Below are positions 51,903-60,967 of a stretch of DNA of 64,000 bases, piece by piece; positions within the stretch are counted from its first letter, which is position 1, and each line of letters starts with the position of its first letter. The stretch spans positions 124,001 through 188,000 of the forward strand of contig CAWCHV010000001.1 of NCBI GenBank assembly GCA_963795435.1. The letters are read 5' to 3'. Both the position numbers and the translations under genes were made by a program. Below the pieces are notes generated by a model. It was not told the DNA's origin. It saw only the letters and a program-made list of their open reading frames with translations, and searched no databases. This stretch comes from JAFKFI01 sp963795435. GTDB taxonomy: Bacteria; Pseudomonadota; Alphaproteobacteria; Acetobacterales; Acetobacteraceae.

Positions 51903-52874
51903 ATGAAGGATTTCGAGAACAGGATAGCGGTCGTCACCGGCGGCGGGGCGGGCATGGGCCGCGAGCTCGTTCGCCAGCTGGTCGCCGCCGGCTGCAATGT
52001 CGCCATGTGCGACGTCTCCGCGAGCGCGATGGCCCAAACCAGGCGGCTCTGCGGATCCGAACGTCTGCCGCAGGGCCTGCGCATCACCGCGCATGTCGCC
52101 GACGTATCCGACGAAGCGCAGGTGCTGCGTTTCCGCGACGAGGTCGCGCAACAGCAGCAGACCGACAAGATCCACCTCCTGTTCAACAATGCCGGCATCG
52201 GCGGCGGCGGCAGCCTGATCGCCAACAGCCGCGACGAATGGGAGAAGACGTTCAACATCTGCTGGGGGGGCGTCTATTACGGCACCCGCGCCTTCCTGCC
52301 GATGCTGCAAAAGGCGGACCAGGGCCACATCGTCAACACCAGCAGCGTCAACGGATTCTGGGCGTCCGTCGGGCCTGGCGTACCGCACACGGCGTACAGC
52401 GCGGCGAAATTCGCAGTCAAGGGCTTCACCGAGGCGCTGATTACCGATCTCAGGCTGAACGCACCGCACATCAAATGCTCGGTGGTCATGCCTGGCCATA
52501 TCGGAACCTCGATCGTCGCCAACTCCCGCAAGATCCAGAGCGGCAATGAGTCGGACGCGCTGACGGCGACGGAGGTCGCGCAGATACGCGCGCGCATGGT
52601 CGCGGCAGGGCGGGACGTATCGGGATTGTCGGACGAGGAGATCCAGACCCTCGCGGCCGAGCGGGCGCGGCGGTTTCGCGAGGAGGCGCCGACAAGCGCC
52701 GGAGCCGCCGCGACCATCATCCTCGACGGCGTCAAGGCCGATCGCTGGCGCATCCTGGTCGGCGAGGATGCGCAGCGTCTCGACGAGCTCGTGCGACAAT
52801 CGCCGGAGCGCGCCTACGACGACGATTTCTTCGAAAGCTTCGCCAAGGAGGCCGGTTGGCGCGTCGGCCGCTGA
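51903..52874 (+). CDS. Short-chain dehydrogenase/reductase
   Basis: A 323-aa SDR. The coenzyme motif is VTGGGAGMGRELVRQLVAAG, the NNAG motif is LLFNNAGIGGGGSL, and the catalytic triad comprises NTSSVNGF (Ser) and AYSAAKFAVKGF (Tyr, Lys). An unusually long C-terminus (~60 residues beyond the core) includes ADRWRILVGEDAQRLDELVR. The ATG at 51903 is preferred. It heads a plus-strand group with the DUF35 and thiolase genes, consistent with oxidation of a hydroxyacyl or alcohol intermediate. Confidence 0.9.
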   Translation: MKDFENRIAVVTGGGAGMGRELVRQLVAAGCNVAMCDVSASAMAQTRRLCGSERLPQGLRITAHVADVSDEAQVLRFRDEVAQQQQTDKIHLLFNNAGIGGGGSLIANSRDEWEKTFNICWGGVYYGTRAFLPMLQKADQGHIVNTSSVNGFWASVGPGVPHTAYSAAKFAVKGFTEALITDLRLNAPHIKCSVVMPGHIGTSIVANSRKIQSGNESDALTATEVAQIRARMVAAGRDVSGLSDEEIQTLAAERARRFREEAPTSAGAAATIILDGVKADRWRILVGEDAQRLDELVRQSPERAYDDDFFESFAKEAGWRVGR

Positions 52875-52949
52875 CGACGGCGGCGCGCTCCAACCTTCTT
52901 GCCACCGCATGTCGACCGATTATGCTGGCTGCAACTGGGGAATAACTCG

Positions 52950-53366
52950 ATGTCCGAGGCCGCATCCAAACCCGTCCCGATCCCCGACGAGCGCAGCGAG
53001 CCGTTCTTTGCCGGCGCGCGGGATCGGCGGCTGATGCTGCAGCATTGCACGAGCTGCGCAACCTCGAGCTTTCCGCTGCGCGAACGCTGCCCTTCCTGCA
53101 TGAAGCCGACACTCGAATGGCGCGCGGCGAGCGGGAGCGGGACGCTGTACACCTTCACGATCTTTCATCAGGCCATGCACCCGGGCTTCGCAGCGCACGT
53201 GCCGTACAACATCGCGCAGGTCGATCTCGACGAGGGCGTGCGCATGACCGCCAACGTGGTCGGCGTGGACAATGCCGATCTGCGAATCGGGATGCGGCTC
53301 GAAGCGGTGTTCGAGTCTCCCGGCGACGGCGTATTCATTACCAAGTTCCAGCCCGTCTCCGGCTGA
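52950..53366 (+). CDS. Zn-ribbon/OB-fold protein (DUF35, ChsH2-like)
   Basis: A 138-aa protein with a zinc ribbon (CTSCATSSFPLRERCPSC) followed by an OB fold (GSGTLYTFTIFHQAMHPGF, PYNIAQVDLDEGVRMTANVV). DUF35 proteins pair with thiolase-like enzymes as acyl-CoA-binding partners. The thiolase-like gene lies 20 bases downstream, fitting that role. The ATG at 52950 gives the standard N-terminus. Confidence 0.9.
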   Translation: MSEAASKPVPIPDERSEPFFAGARDRRLMLQHCTSCATSSFPLRERCPSCMKPTLEWRAASGSGTLYTFTIFHQAMHPGFAAHVPYNIAQVDLDEGVRMTANVVGVDNADLRIGMRLEAVFESPGDGVFITKFQPVSG

Positions 53367-53386
53367 TCCACGACAGGAAGCCAAGA

Positions 53387-54563
53387 ATGCCGAACCGACC
53401 GAAGGGCGCCATCGTGGGGCTGGGGGTCACCCAGATGGGCAAGATCTATGGCCGCCGCTCCGTCGATTTCGCCGCCGAGGCAATCGCGCTTGCGCTCGAC
53501 GACGCGGGCCTCGGCAAGGCCGATCTCGACGGCCTGCTGATCAACGCCAACATCGCCGGTGACATGGACCCGCGCGCGCAGATGATTCTCTGGCTTCGAA
53601 AACCTGACGCTGATCAACGTGATGAGCGCGTACGGATCGACCGCTGGCAGCATGATGCAATATGCCTGCATGGCGATCGAGCAGGGACTCGCGAACGTCG
53701 TGGCGCTGGTGTACGCGGACGCGCCGCTGACGGCGACGCGCTCGGCGGGCCAGTCCTACGCCGGGCCGCACCGCTTTCCGCTCGGCGGCATGATCGGATT
53801 GCGCGCGGCGTACGGGAATTTCGGCGCCAACCCGGAATACGCGATGGCTGCCCGCCGGCACATGCACCTCTACGCCACCACCAGCGAGCAGTTCGGGACG
53901 ATCGCAGTGGGCCAGCGGGCCTGGGCGGGTATGAGCCCCTGGGCGCAGATGCGCTCGCCGATCACGCTGGAGGATCATCACAACTCGCGCTTCATCGCCG
54001 AGCCGCTGCGTCTGCTCGACTGCTGCCTGGTCTCCAACGGCGCGGTCTGCGTCATCGTCGCCTCGACGGCGCGGGCGCGCGATCTCAAACAGCCGCCTGT
54101 GCACGTCCTGGGCTACGCGCAATGCGCGCCCGGCGACAACCAGCGCACCGACCGTCACCCCGCCGTCGAGACCGGCGCCAAGCGATCTGGCGAGATCGCG
54201 TTCCGCATGGCCGGCGTCACGGTGAACGACGTGGACATCTGCCAGCTCTACGATTGCTACACCTACACCGTGCTCGTCACGCTGGAGGATTACGGCTTCT
54301 GCGCAAAGGGCGAGGGCGGCCCGTTCGTTGCCGACGGCAAGCTCGGCCCCGGCGGCTCGCTGCCCACCAACACCGGCGGCGGGCAGCTTTCAGGCTATTA
54401 CATGTGGGGCTTCACGCCGCTTTCCGAAGCGGTGGTGCAGGCGCGCGGACAGGGCCGCGAGCGGCAGGTCGGCAAGAACGACGTCGTGCTGGTCAGCGCG
54501 AATGGCGGCATCCTGAACTTCCACTCGACGATCGTCCTCAGCAAGCACGCCTCGTCCTCCTAG
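53387..54563 (+). pseudogene. Thiolase-like protein, frameshifted
   Basis: The first ~67 residues (PKGAIVGLGVTQMGKIYGRR, AEAIALALDDAGLGKADLDG) are in one frame. After about 53588-53592 the protein continues in another: SGFENLTLINVMSAYGSTAG, GLANVVALVYADAPLTATRS, DDVDICQLYDCYTYTV-like acyl-site segment (NDVDICQLYDCYTYTVLVTL) and LPTNTGGGQLSGYYMWGFTP. The length is 3n+1, so one surplus base explains it; the repaired protein is ~391 aa. It belongs to the lipid-transfer/thiolase group that pairs with DUF35 proteins. Sequencing error versus decay is unresolved. Confidence 0.85.
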
Positions 54564-54571
54564 ATGTAGCC

Positions 54572-55918
54572 TTACGACGCCGTCTCCGCCCGGAGCGGCG
54601 CATTCCGCCGACCGACGCCGAGCAGGATCGTGCAGGTCGCAGCGACGAGCGCGGTTGCGCAGGCGCAGAGAAAAATCTGCTTGGGCGGCCAGCCCATGCC
54701 CAGCAGCAGACCGCCCAGCGCCGGGCCGCCGATGCCGCCGAGCCGTCCGACCCCGAGCGCCCAGCCGACGCCGGTGGTGCGAATGCGCGCCGGATACAGC
54801 GCGGCGGCGAGGCCATTGGCCGCGAGCTGGCTGCCAACCGTGCAGCCGCCCATCACGAAGATCGCGGCGAGCAGGACCTGCTGGGAGAGCGGCAGCAACC
54901 CGATCGCGGCAATGACCACCGCGCCCGCGCTGAAGCTGACGGTCAGCACCCGCCGCGCGCCGAACCGCGTGGCGAGCCAGCCGAGCAGCAGCGTGCTCAG
55001 CACCGCCCCGGCCGACATCATGCTTGCCGCGAACACGGCATCGGCGGGCGAGAGGCCGGAGAGATGCAGCACCGTCGGCAGCCAATAGCTGATGAGATAC
55101 ATGCTGAGCAGGTTGGCGAGGAACATCACCCAGAGCAGGATGGTGCAAGCGGCGAGATCGGCGCTGAACAGCGCGCGCACCGGATTGCCGCTCGCCACGT
55201 CCACGATCCCCTGTGCCATGCCGCGCGCCGCCGCCCCCGGTTCGATGCCGAGTGCGGCGTAAAGCCGGAGAGCGCGGGCGGACATCTTGCCGCGCGCCAG
55301 GAGAAAGCGCACCGATTCCGGCAGCCAGACCAGCAGGAACGGCACGAGCACGAGCGGAATGATGCCGCCGATCACGAAGATGGCGCGCCAGCCGAATTGC
55401 GGCAGCACCTGCGCGATGATCTGGCCGCCAAGGAAGCCGCCCAGCGTGTTGCCGGTGAACATGAACATGACGACCGTGGCGCGCAGGCGGCGCGAGGTGT
55501 AGTCGGCGTTCAGCGCGACGGTCGAGGGCATCACGCCGCCGATCCCGATACCGGTCAGGAATCGCAGCAGCGCGAGTTCGCCGATCGTGGTTGACCAGAC
55601 GGTGGCGAGCGAGAAGACGCCGACGATAAGCAGACTGCCGACAATCACCGGCTTGCGCCCGAGCCGGTCGCCGAGCGGGCCCGACAGCATCACGCCGACC
55701 ATCATCCCGACGCTCGACATCACGAAGGCGGCCGCGAAGGACGCCGCCGGAACGCCCCAGGCCTGCGACATCGCCGGCGCCGCCATGCCGATCGCCGACA
55801 GATCGTAACCGTCGAACAACTGAGCCAGCCCGCAGAGTACAGCGACGCGGAGTTGAAGCGATCCGAAGCGCTGGTTCTCCAGGGCCGCTTCCACGGACGA
55901 CACGGGCGATGCGCTCAC
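54572..55918 (-). CDS. MFS transporter, aromatic acid:H+ symporter (AAHS) family
   Basis: A 448-aa, 12-helix transporter. AAHS signatures are AQLFDGYDLSAIGMAAPAM, GPLGDRLGRKPVIVGSLLI, LTGIGIGGVMPSTVALNADY, WLPESVRFLLARGK and YPARIRTTGVGWALGVGRLG. The Asp in helix 1 and the DRLGRK loop are needed for transport in PcaK/BenK relatives. The GTG at 55918 has GGGGAGG 5 bases before it; an ATG at 55960 would add 14 residues. Next to gentisate dioxygenase, it may import gentisate or a related aromatic acid. Confidence 0.9.
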   Translation of the reverse strand: MSASPVSSVEAALENQRFGSLQLRVAVLCGLAQLFDGYDLSAIGMAAPAMSQAWGVPAASFAAAFVMSSVGMMVGVMLSGPLGDRLGRKPVIVGSLLIVGVFSLATVWSTTIGELALLRFLTGIGIGGVMPSTVALNADYTSRRLRATVVMFMFTGNTLGGFLGGQIIAQVLPQFGWRAIFVIGGIIPLVLVPFLLVWLPESVRFLLARGKMSARALRLYAALGIEPGAAARGMAQGIVDVASGNPVRALFSADLAACTILLWVMFLANLLSMYLISYWLPTVLHLSGLSPADAVFAASMMSAGAVLSTLLLGWLATRFGARRVLTVSFSAGAVVIAAIGLLPLSQQVLLAAIFVMGGCTVGSQLAANGLAAALYPARIRTTGVGWALGVGRLGGIGGPALGGLLLGMGWPPKQIFLCACATALVAATCTILLGVGRRNAPLRAETAS

Positions 55919-56089
55919 GTGATCCTCCCCTGCGCGTCCTGATGCAGGCGGACGCTTCATGGCGAGGCTAGAGTGCAGGGTGGGGTGGCCCGATGGCAAG
56001 CAGCCGGACGCGTGGAACTCCCATCGCCCGCCGACCTGGGGTAGGCTCGAACCGAGACGCAAGCGCCCGATGCGAAAGGTGTCCTTGGG

Positions 56090-57145
56090 ATGAGCGAAGC
56101 ACACGCAGCCAAGTCCCGCGCCGAGCGGGAAGCGTTCTACAGCGCGATCGGCCAGCACGATCTCGCCCCGCTCTGGGAGAGCCTGCACGTGCTGGTCTCG
56201 AAGGCCCCGCGATCCCCGGCGGTGCCGGCGATCTGGGACTATGACGGCGTGGTGCGGCCGCATCTCATGCAATCCGGCCAGCTCATCACCGCCAAGGAAG
56301 CGGAGCGCCGCGTCCTGATCCTGGAGAATCCGGGATTGCGCGGGAAGGCGTCGATCACGCATTCCCTCTATGCCGGGCTTCAGCTCATCATGCCAGGCGA
56401 GATCGCGCCGGCGCATCGGCACACGCAGTCGGCGCTGCGCTTCATCATCGAGGGGCACGGCGCTTACACCGCGGTGGAGGGCGAGCGGACGCTGATGCAG
56501 CCGGGCGACTTCGTCATCACGCCGAGCTGGACTTGGCATGACCACGGCAACGAGACAGAGGAGCCGATGGTCTGGCTGGACGGTCTCGACATCCCGCTCG
56601 TCGGCTTCCTCGACGCAAGCTTCGCCGAGGCCGCGAATGCCGAGGCCCAGAGCGTGACGCGCCCCGCAGGGGACAGCCTGGCGCGGTTCGGCAGCAACCT
56701 CCTGCCGGTGGATTGGAAGGCGAGCGGGAAGAGCTCTCCGGCGTTCAGCTATCCGTACGAACGGACCCGCGAAACACTCCGCCAGCTGGCGTGCAACGGC
56801 GCGCCTGATGCCTGCCACGGCCACAAGCTGCGCTACGTCAATCCGGCATCAGGCGACTACGCGATGCCGACGATCGGCGCGTTCATGCAGCTGATCCCCG
56901 GCGGCTTCACCACCGCGCCGTACCGCTCGACCGACGGAACCGTATACGCCGTCGTCGAAGGCAACGGCGAAACGGTCGTGGGGAATACGAGCTTGCGCTG
57001 GAAGCCGCGCGACGTGTTCGTCGTGCCGAGCTGGACGCCGCATCATCACCGCGCGAACGCCGAGGCCGTGCTGTTCAGCTTCTCGGACCGCCCGGTGCAG
57101 GAGAAACTCGGCCTGTGGCGCGAGGAGCGGACGGAAGCTCGGTGA
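56090..57145 (+). CDS. Gentisate 1,2-dioxygenase
   Basis: A 351-aa bicupin dioxygenase that cleaves gentisate to maleylpyruvate. The N-terminal cupin has IMPGEIAPAHRHTQSALRFI, giving two iron-ligand histidines, and VITPSWTWHDHGNETEEPMV, giving the third, with LDGLDIPLV after it. The C-terminal cupin is YAVVEGNGETVVGNTSLRWK with WTPHHHRANAEAVLFSFSD. Length matches the family (~350). No maleylpyruvate isomerase or fumarylpyruvate hydrolase is adjacent; the GST at 60968 is of a different class. Confidence 0.92.
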   Translation: MSEAHAAKSRAEREAFYSAIGQHDLAPLWESLHVLVSKAPRSPAVPAIWDYDGVVRPHLMQSGQLITAKEAERRVLILENPGLRGKASITHSLYAGLQLIMPGEIAPAHRHTQSALRFIIEGHGAYTAVEGERTLMQPGDFVITPSWTWHDHGNETEEPMVWLDGLDIPLVGFLDASFAEAANAEAQSVTRPAGDSLARFGSNLLPVDWKASGKSSPAFSYPYERTRETLRQLACNGAPDACHGHKLRYVNPASGDYAMPTIGAFMQLIPGGFTTAPYRSTDGTVYAVVEGNGETVVGNTSLRWKPRDVFVVPSWTPHHHRANAEAVLFSFSDRPVQEKLGLWREERTEAR

Positions 57146-57152
57146 CGCCCGG

Positions 57153-58703
57153 CTAGTTCCTGATCCAGTCCTTCATGAACCGCGCATAGCAGTCGCGCTC
57201 GCCCGGCATCTTCGGCCAGCCCGCAAGCAGCCGCGCCGATGCCAGCAGCAGCCGGTCGCGCAGATGCGTCGAGTTGTGCGCGTATTCCTCGAAGCTGGAG
57301 TGGGTAATCTTTTGATTGTGCGGATCGTCCTGGAACTTGCACGCGGTAACCGCGATGCTCGTCTGATAGGCGGTGCGGTCCGCGCCGGATCGCAGATAGG
57401 CCTGCGCCAGTGCGGTGGTCCGGCCGATATCGAAGGCCAGGATCACCTCGTCCAGTTCTTGCAGCAGCGCGCCCGGCGTGCGTCCCCGCGCGTCGAAGCC
57501 GGCGCACTCCGCCTCCATCACCGATGCGAACAGCTTGTTCGCGCGCGCCACATCGTTGACGAAATGCGCCATCAGATACAGCACGCGCACCTGGTACGGA
57601 TTGTCGCTGGTCCGCATCCAGTAATTCGCCGTGTTGCAATAATCGAACGGATGCTGCCCATCGGTGAACTGGCGCGGCACCGTCGTCCGCAGGATCAGCT
57701 CCGCCGCGCCGATCTGAATGGCGTCGCCCAGGCTGCTGATCGACTTGCCGCCGCGCAGATGCGTGGTGATCCGGTCCCACACCGTCTGCGTGTCGGCCTC
57801 CATCAGCAGCCGCACCATCTCCTCGACCTCGGCCGGCGTGAGCGGCGCGTGATTGGTCTGCCGGAGTGTCTTGCCCGCGTCGGGAAACTCGCCCGTCACG
57901 GTCACGCAGGCGGCGTCGTAGATCGAGTAGTACAGCGGCCCGACCGCCATGTCCGGCACGCCGGTGTAATAGACGCCGTGCGCGCGGTCCCAGCCGATGA
58001 AATCCGCGAGGTCGGTGACGGCGCGGGCGCGCAGCGCCTTGTGGCCGGTGTTGCGCGCCTTGCGGCCGGCCACCGTGTCCTGCAGGTCGATCAGGCCGAG
58101 GAACAGGAGCTGGTCGCGCAATCGGGGGCGGAGCTCCGGCTCCTCGGCCAAGCCGAGGAACAGGCCGTGCGAGCGCCGCACGTCGCCGGCCATCGTGGCG
58201 ATCATGTGCTGGTGCAGCCGCTCCTCGACCGTGCCGCCCTCGCGGATCGGCGGATGCTCCTCGTTCCACACCACCGGCCCGTGGCTCGGCGGCGGAACGT
58301 CAAAACCCTTCATCGTGGCGTAGCGGCCGGGATACTTGCCGAGCAGCTGGTTCCAGATGTCGAGCCCGGCGGGGATGTACCAGACGCTCTGCAGATACGG
58401 CAGCAGCCGGTGCGAGTCGGGCAGGAACGGCGCCAGGCTCGCCGAGGTGCGCAGGCCGAGGATGGTGTGGTCATTGTTGACCAGCGCAATCTGTCCGTCC
58501 CGCAGATTGATGTGGTTCGGCACCTGCACGAACGGCGCCTCGGCCGCCGTCACGACGCTGAGCGCATTGCCCACCGAGCGTCCGTCGCGCGCCACCATGC
58601 CGAAGAACAGCTCGGCGGTGCGCGGCTGGTCGCGTTCCAGGATCGCGTCGGTCAGCGCGTCGAAATACCGGTCCTGGCGGAGCTCTTCACGGCTCAGCAG
58701 CAT
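57153..58703 (-). CDS. Conserved protein of unknown function (516 aa)
   Basis: I do not recognise this family. The protein is mostly helical and soluble, with no signal peptide or membrane span. Candidate functional residues cluster in FVQVPNHINLRDGQIALVNN, GLRTSASLAPFLPDSHRLLP, LHQHMIATMAGDVRRSHGLF and PFDYCNTANYWMRTSDNPYQ, which are rich in His, Asn, Tyr and Trp. The HQHM and SHGLF histidines could bind a metal or haem. It converges on the gentisate dioxygenase gene with 7 bp between stops. A redox or aromatic-metabolism role is only a guess from context. Confidence 0.7.
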   Translation of the reverse strand: MLLSREELRQDRYFDALTDAILERDQPRTAELFFGMVARDGRSVGNALSVVTAAEAPFVQVPNHINLRDGQIALVNNDHTILGLRTSASLAPFLPDSHRLLPYLQSVWYIPAGLDIWNQLLGKYPGRYATMKGFDVPPPSHGPVVWNEEHPPIREGGTVEERLHQHMIATMAGDVRRSHGLFLGLAEEPELRPRLRDQLLFLGLIDLQDTVAGRKARNTGHKALRARAVTDLADFIGWDRAHGVYYTGVPDMAVGPLYYSIYDAACVTVTGEFPDAGKTLRQTNHAPLTPAEVEEMVRLLMEADTQTVWDRITTHLRGGKSISSLGDAIQIGAAELILRTTVPRQFTDGQHPFDYCNTANYWMRTSDNPYQVRVLYLMAHFVNDVARANKLFASVMEAECAGFDARGRTPGALLQELDEVILAFDIGRTTALAQAYLRSGADRTAYQTSIAVTACKFQDDPHNQKITHSSFEEYAHNSTHLRDRLLLASARLLAGWPKMPGERDCYARFMKDWIRN

Positions 58704-58793
58704 CGCTCTCTCCCCTGGGTCGCGGCGAGGCCTTTCCTCATGCGGGAGCGTATCGCCGCTTGCGACCAGGGGTAAAGCACGTGGCGCCCAAGC

Positions 58794-59183
58794 TCACCCC
58801 ACGATCCCCTTCACCCGCAGCGGCCACTCCAGCCGGTCCAGCGCCTCGCGCCACAGCTTCCAGTCGGATTTCTCGGCGACATAGGCGGGATTCGGCGTGG
58901 ACTGGCGCTCGCCCCAGATGCGCAGGATGCGGGCGTGCACCAGGTCGATGCGGCGGCGGCGATACAGGGTATCGAGGCACTTCACCACGTCGTCCGGCTC
59001 GCACGGGCGCTCGACCTTGCCGAGTCCCGCCGTGTAGCGCGCGCCTTCGCGCCGCGCCGCCAGCGCCGCCATCGTCCAGAACCAGGCCTCCTCCGCGCTG
59101 CGGAACGGCTCGGCGCGGCGGGTCATGGCCGAGGCACGGGGGAGGGTGCGGTGAGCGGCGTTTTGCCGGAGAGCAGCGGCCAT
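58794..59183 (-). CDS. Hypothetical protein, 129 aa
   Basis: A small basic, helical protein: FRSAEEAWFWTMAALAARRE, GLGKVERPCEPDDVVKCLDT, LYRRRRIDLVHARILRIWGE and EALDRLEWPLRVKG. The ATG at 59183 follows AGGAG. It diverges from the S24 repressor gene, a placement often seen with repressor-controlled genes. Similar small proteins are, to my knowledge, frequent in acetic acid bacteria; function unknown. Confidence 0.7.
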   Translation of the reverse strand: MAAALRQNAAHRTLPRASAMTRRAEPFRSAEEAWFWTMAALAARREGARYTAGLGKVERPCEPDDVVKCLDTLYRRRRIDLVHARILRIWGERQSTPNPAYVAEKSDWKLWREALDRLEWPLRVKGIVG

Positions 59184-59409
59184 CGGTAATCTCCTGGGCG
59201 GCGGGTCAAATGAACAGAACGTGAACATAGAACCAAAGGTTGAAGACCTAAGCAAGCGATTATCTGCATTTTTTCCTATTCCCTTCGGCGAAATTTCCTA
59301 TCAGACTTGAAACCCGATGGATTCGTGTGCCTTACCGCGTGTTGATGAAGCGACACGGCAGCTGTCATCACAATCGAGCATGGGTGAAGCGAGGCAGGAG
59401 CTTGCGGGC
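59184..59409. promoter_or_regulatory. AT-rich divergent regulatory region of the S24 repressor
   Basis: A 226-bp gap between divergent starts, markedly richer in A and T than the surroundings. On the minus strand GATAAT (about 59260) is a candidate -10 box. TTGATGA at 59342 and TCATCACAA at 59365 form an imperfect dyad just before the repressor start, and could be its operator. No confident -35/-10 pair was found. Confidence 0.4.
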
Positions 59410-60060
59410 ATGAAGCATGAGGACATTTGGCGCGCCCTCGACACGCTCGCGGCCGAGACCGGCCTGTCCGCGTCCGGGCTGGCGCGCCGGGCGGGGCTCG
59501 ATCCCACCACGTTCAACCCCTCCAAGCGCCGGATGCCGGACGGGCGGCCGCGCTGGCCGAGCACGGAGAGCCTCGCCAAGGTGCTGGACGCCACCGGCGC
59601 CAGCCTCGACGCCTTCAGCGAACTCGTCTCCGGCGCCCGCGCGCTGGCCAGCGCCGCGACGATCCGCTCGGTCACGCGGCGCATCCCGCTGATCGGGCTC
59701 GCCCAGGCCGGCGGCGAGGGGTTCTTCGACGACGGCGGCTATCCGGTGGGCGGCGGCTGGGACGAGGTGAGCCTGCCCGAGATCGGCGACACCAACGCCT
59801 ACGCCCTGGAGATCAGCGGCGAATCGATGGAGCCGGTGTTCCGCGACGGCGACATGGTCATTGTGTCGCCCGCCGCGCCGATCCGCCGCGGCGACCGCGT
59901 GGTGGTGCGTACCGCCGACGGCGAGGTGATGGCCAAGCAGCTAGTCCGCCGCTCCGCCCGCCGCATCGAACTGCGCAGCCTCAACCCCGCGCATCCGGAC
60001 TACAGTTTCGACCTCGCCGAAGTCGCCTGGATCCACCGGATCGTGTGGGCCAGCCAATAG
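59410..60060 (+). CDS. LexA/CI-like S24-family transcriptional repressor
   Basis: A 216-aa protein. The N-terminal helix-turn-helix is TLAAETGLSASGLARRAGLD followed by PTTFNPSKRR. The S24 domain has a possible Ala-Gly self-cleavage site in IGLAQAGGEGFF, catalytic Ser139 in ISGESMEPVFRDGD and Lys176 in GEVMAKQL; the 37-residue spacing equals that of LexA. Such proteins repress SOS or prophage genes and self-cleave on RecA activation. An ATG at 59380 would add 10 residues. No phage genes are nearby, so a host regulator is likely. Confidence 0.87.
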   Translation: MKHEDIWRALDTLAAETGLSASGLARRAGLDPTTFNPSKRRMPDGRPRWPSTESLAKVLDATGASLDAFSELVSGARALASAATIRSVTRRIPLIGLAQAGGEGFFDDGGYPVGGGWDEVSLPEIGDTNAYALEISGESMEPVFRDGDMVIVSPAAPIRRGDRVVVRTADGEVMAKQLVRRSARRIELRSLNPAHPDYSFDLAEVAWIHRIVWASQ

Positions 60061-60147
60061 GCAGAAAGCGGCTACCACCCGGTTTTTGCTTTGACGGCCG
60101 CCCCGCGCACGCTGACCATGCGACCGATGTACCGGAGGCCTCGGTCC

Positions 60148-60900
60148 ATGCGCGCCATTTTGTGCCTGACGGCATTCCTGCTCGTCCTCGCGCCGGCCGC
60201 CCGCGCCGCCGATGCGCCCGCCGGGCAACCCAGGGCGGTGGACCTGGCGCTCGTGCTCGTCACCGACGTCTCGCGCAGCATCGACGACAGCGAGTTCGAC
60301 CTCGAGAAGCAGGGCTACGCCGCCGCCTTCACCGACAAGGATGTGATCGCCGCGATCCGCGGCGGCCCGGTCGGACGGATCGCGGTCAGCTACATCGAGT
60401 TCGCCAGCAACTACGAGGTCCGTACCGTGCTCGACTGGACGGTGATCAGCGACCAGCCGACAGCCGCGGAATTCGCCGACAAGCTGACCCACGCGGCGCG
60501 CTCCTTCTGGGGCCGCACCGCGATCAGCGCCGGGGTGGACCGCGCGGTGCAGGCGCTCGCCGAGAGCGGCTTCGAGGCGTCCCGTCGGGTGATCGACGTG
60601 TGCGGCGACGGTACCAACAACGCCGGCCGCGAGATCACCGAGGCGCGCGACGACGCGGTGGCGGCCGGCATCACGGTGAACGGGCTCGCCATAATCAACG
60701 AGCACCCGGTCTCCTGGACCTACGCGCATGTCCAGCCGCCGGGAGGCCTTGCCAACTACTATCGGGAGAACGTCACCGGCGGCCCGGGCAGTTTCGTGCT
60801 GGAGGTGCACGACTTCCGCACCTTCGGCGAGGCGATGACGCGCAAGCTCATCAGCGAGATCGCCGGCATTCCGCCGGCCGGCCGTCTCGTGGTACGCTGA
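60148..60900 (+). CDS. DUF1194 domain-containing exported VWA protein
   Basis: A 250-aa protein with a signal peptide (MRAILCLTAFLLVLAPAARA, cleaved before ADAP) and a von Willebrand factor A-like domain: LALVLVTDVSRSIDDSEFDL holds the DxSxS MIDAS motif, GRTAISAGVDRAVQALAES the Thr, and RRVIDVCGDGTNNAGREITE the Asp. Matches DUF1194. Periplasmic, function unknown. The ATG at 60148 follows GGAGG and places the signal peptide at the N-terminus. Confidence 0.88.
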   Translation: MRAILCLTAFLLVLAPAARAADAPAGQPRAVDLALVLVTDVSRSIDDSEFDLEKQGYAAAFTDKDVIAAIRGGPVGRIAVSYIEFASNYEVRTVLDWTVISDQPTAAEFADKLTHAARSFWGRTAISAGVDRAVQALAESGFEASRRVIDVCGDGTNNAGREITEARDDAVAAGITVNGLAIINEHPVSWTYAHVQPPGGLANYYRENVTGGPGSFVLEVHDFRTFGEAMTRKLISEIAGIPPAGRLVVR

Positions 60901-60967
60901 GATTTCAGATGCAGGGCGCCGCCGGTGCGTGCATGAGAACCGATCGACCGCAGCCGGGAGTTGACGG

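Noticed and set aside
53045..53386. Extension of the thiolase frame upstream through the DUF35 gene, and its continuation to 55594
   Set aside because: Both are chance open frames over well-supported genes; the thiolase start at 53387 fits the family.
57264..58775. Plus-strand ORF (503 codons) opposite the 516-aa unknown protein
   Set aside because: His/Arg/Val-rich shadow without recognisable motifs; the minus frame has balanced composition and normal boundaries.
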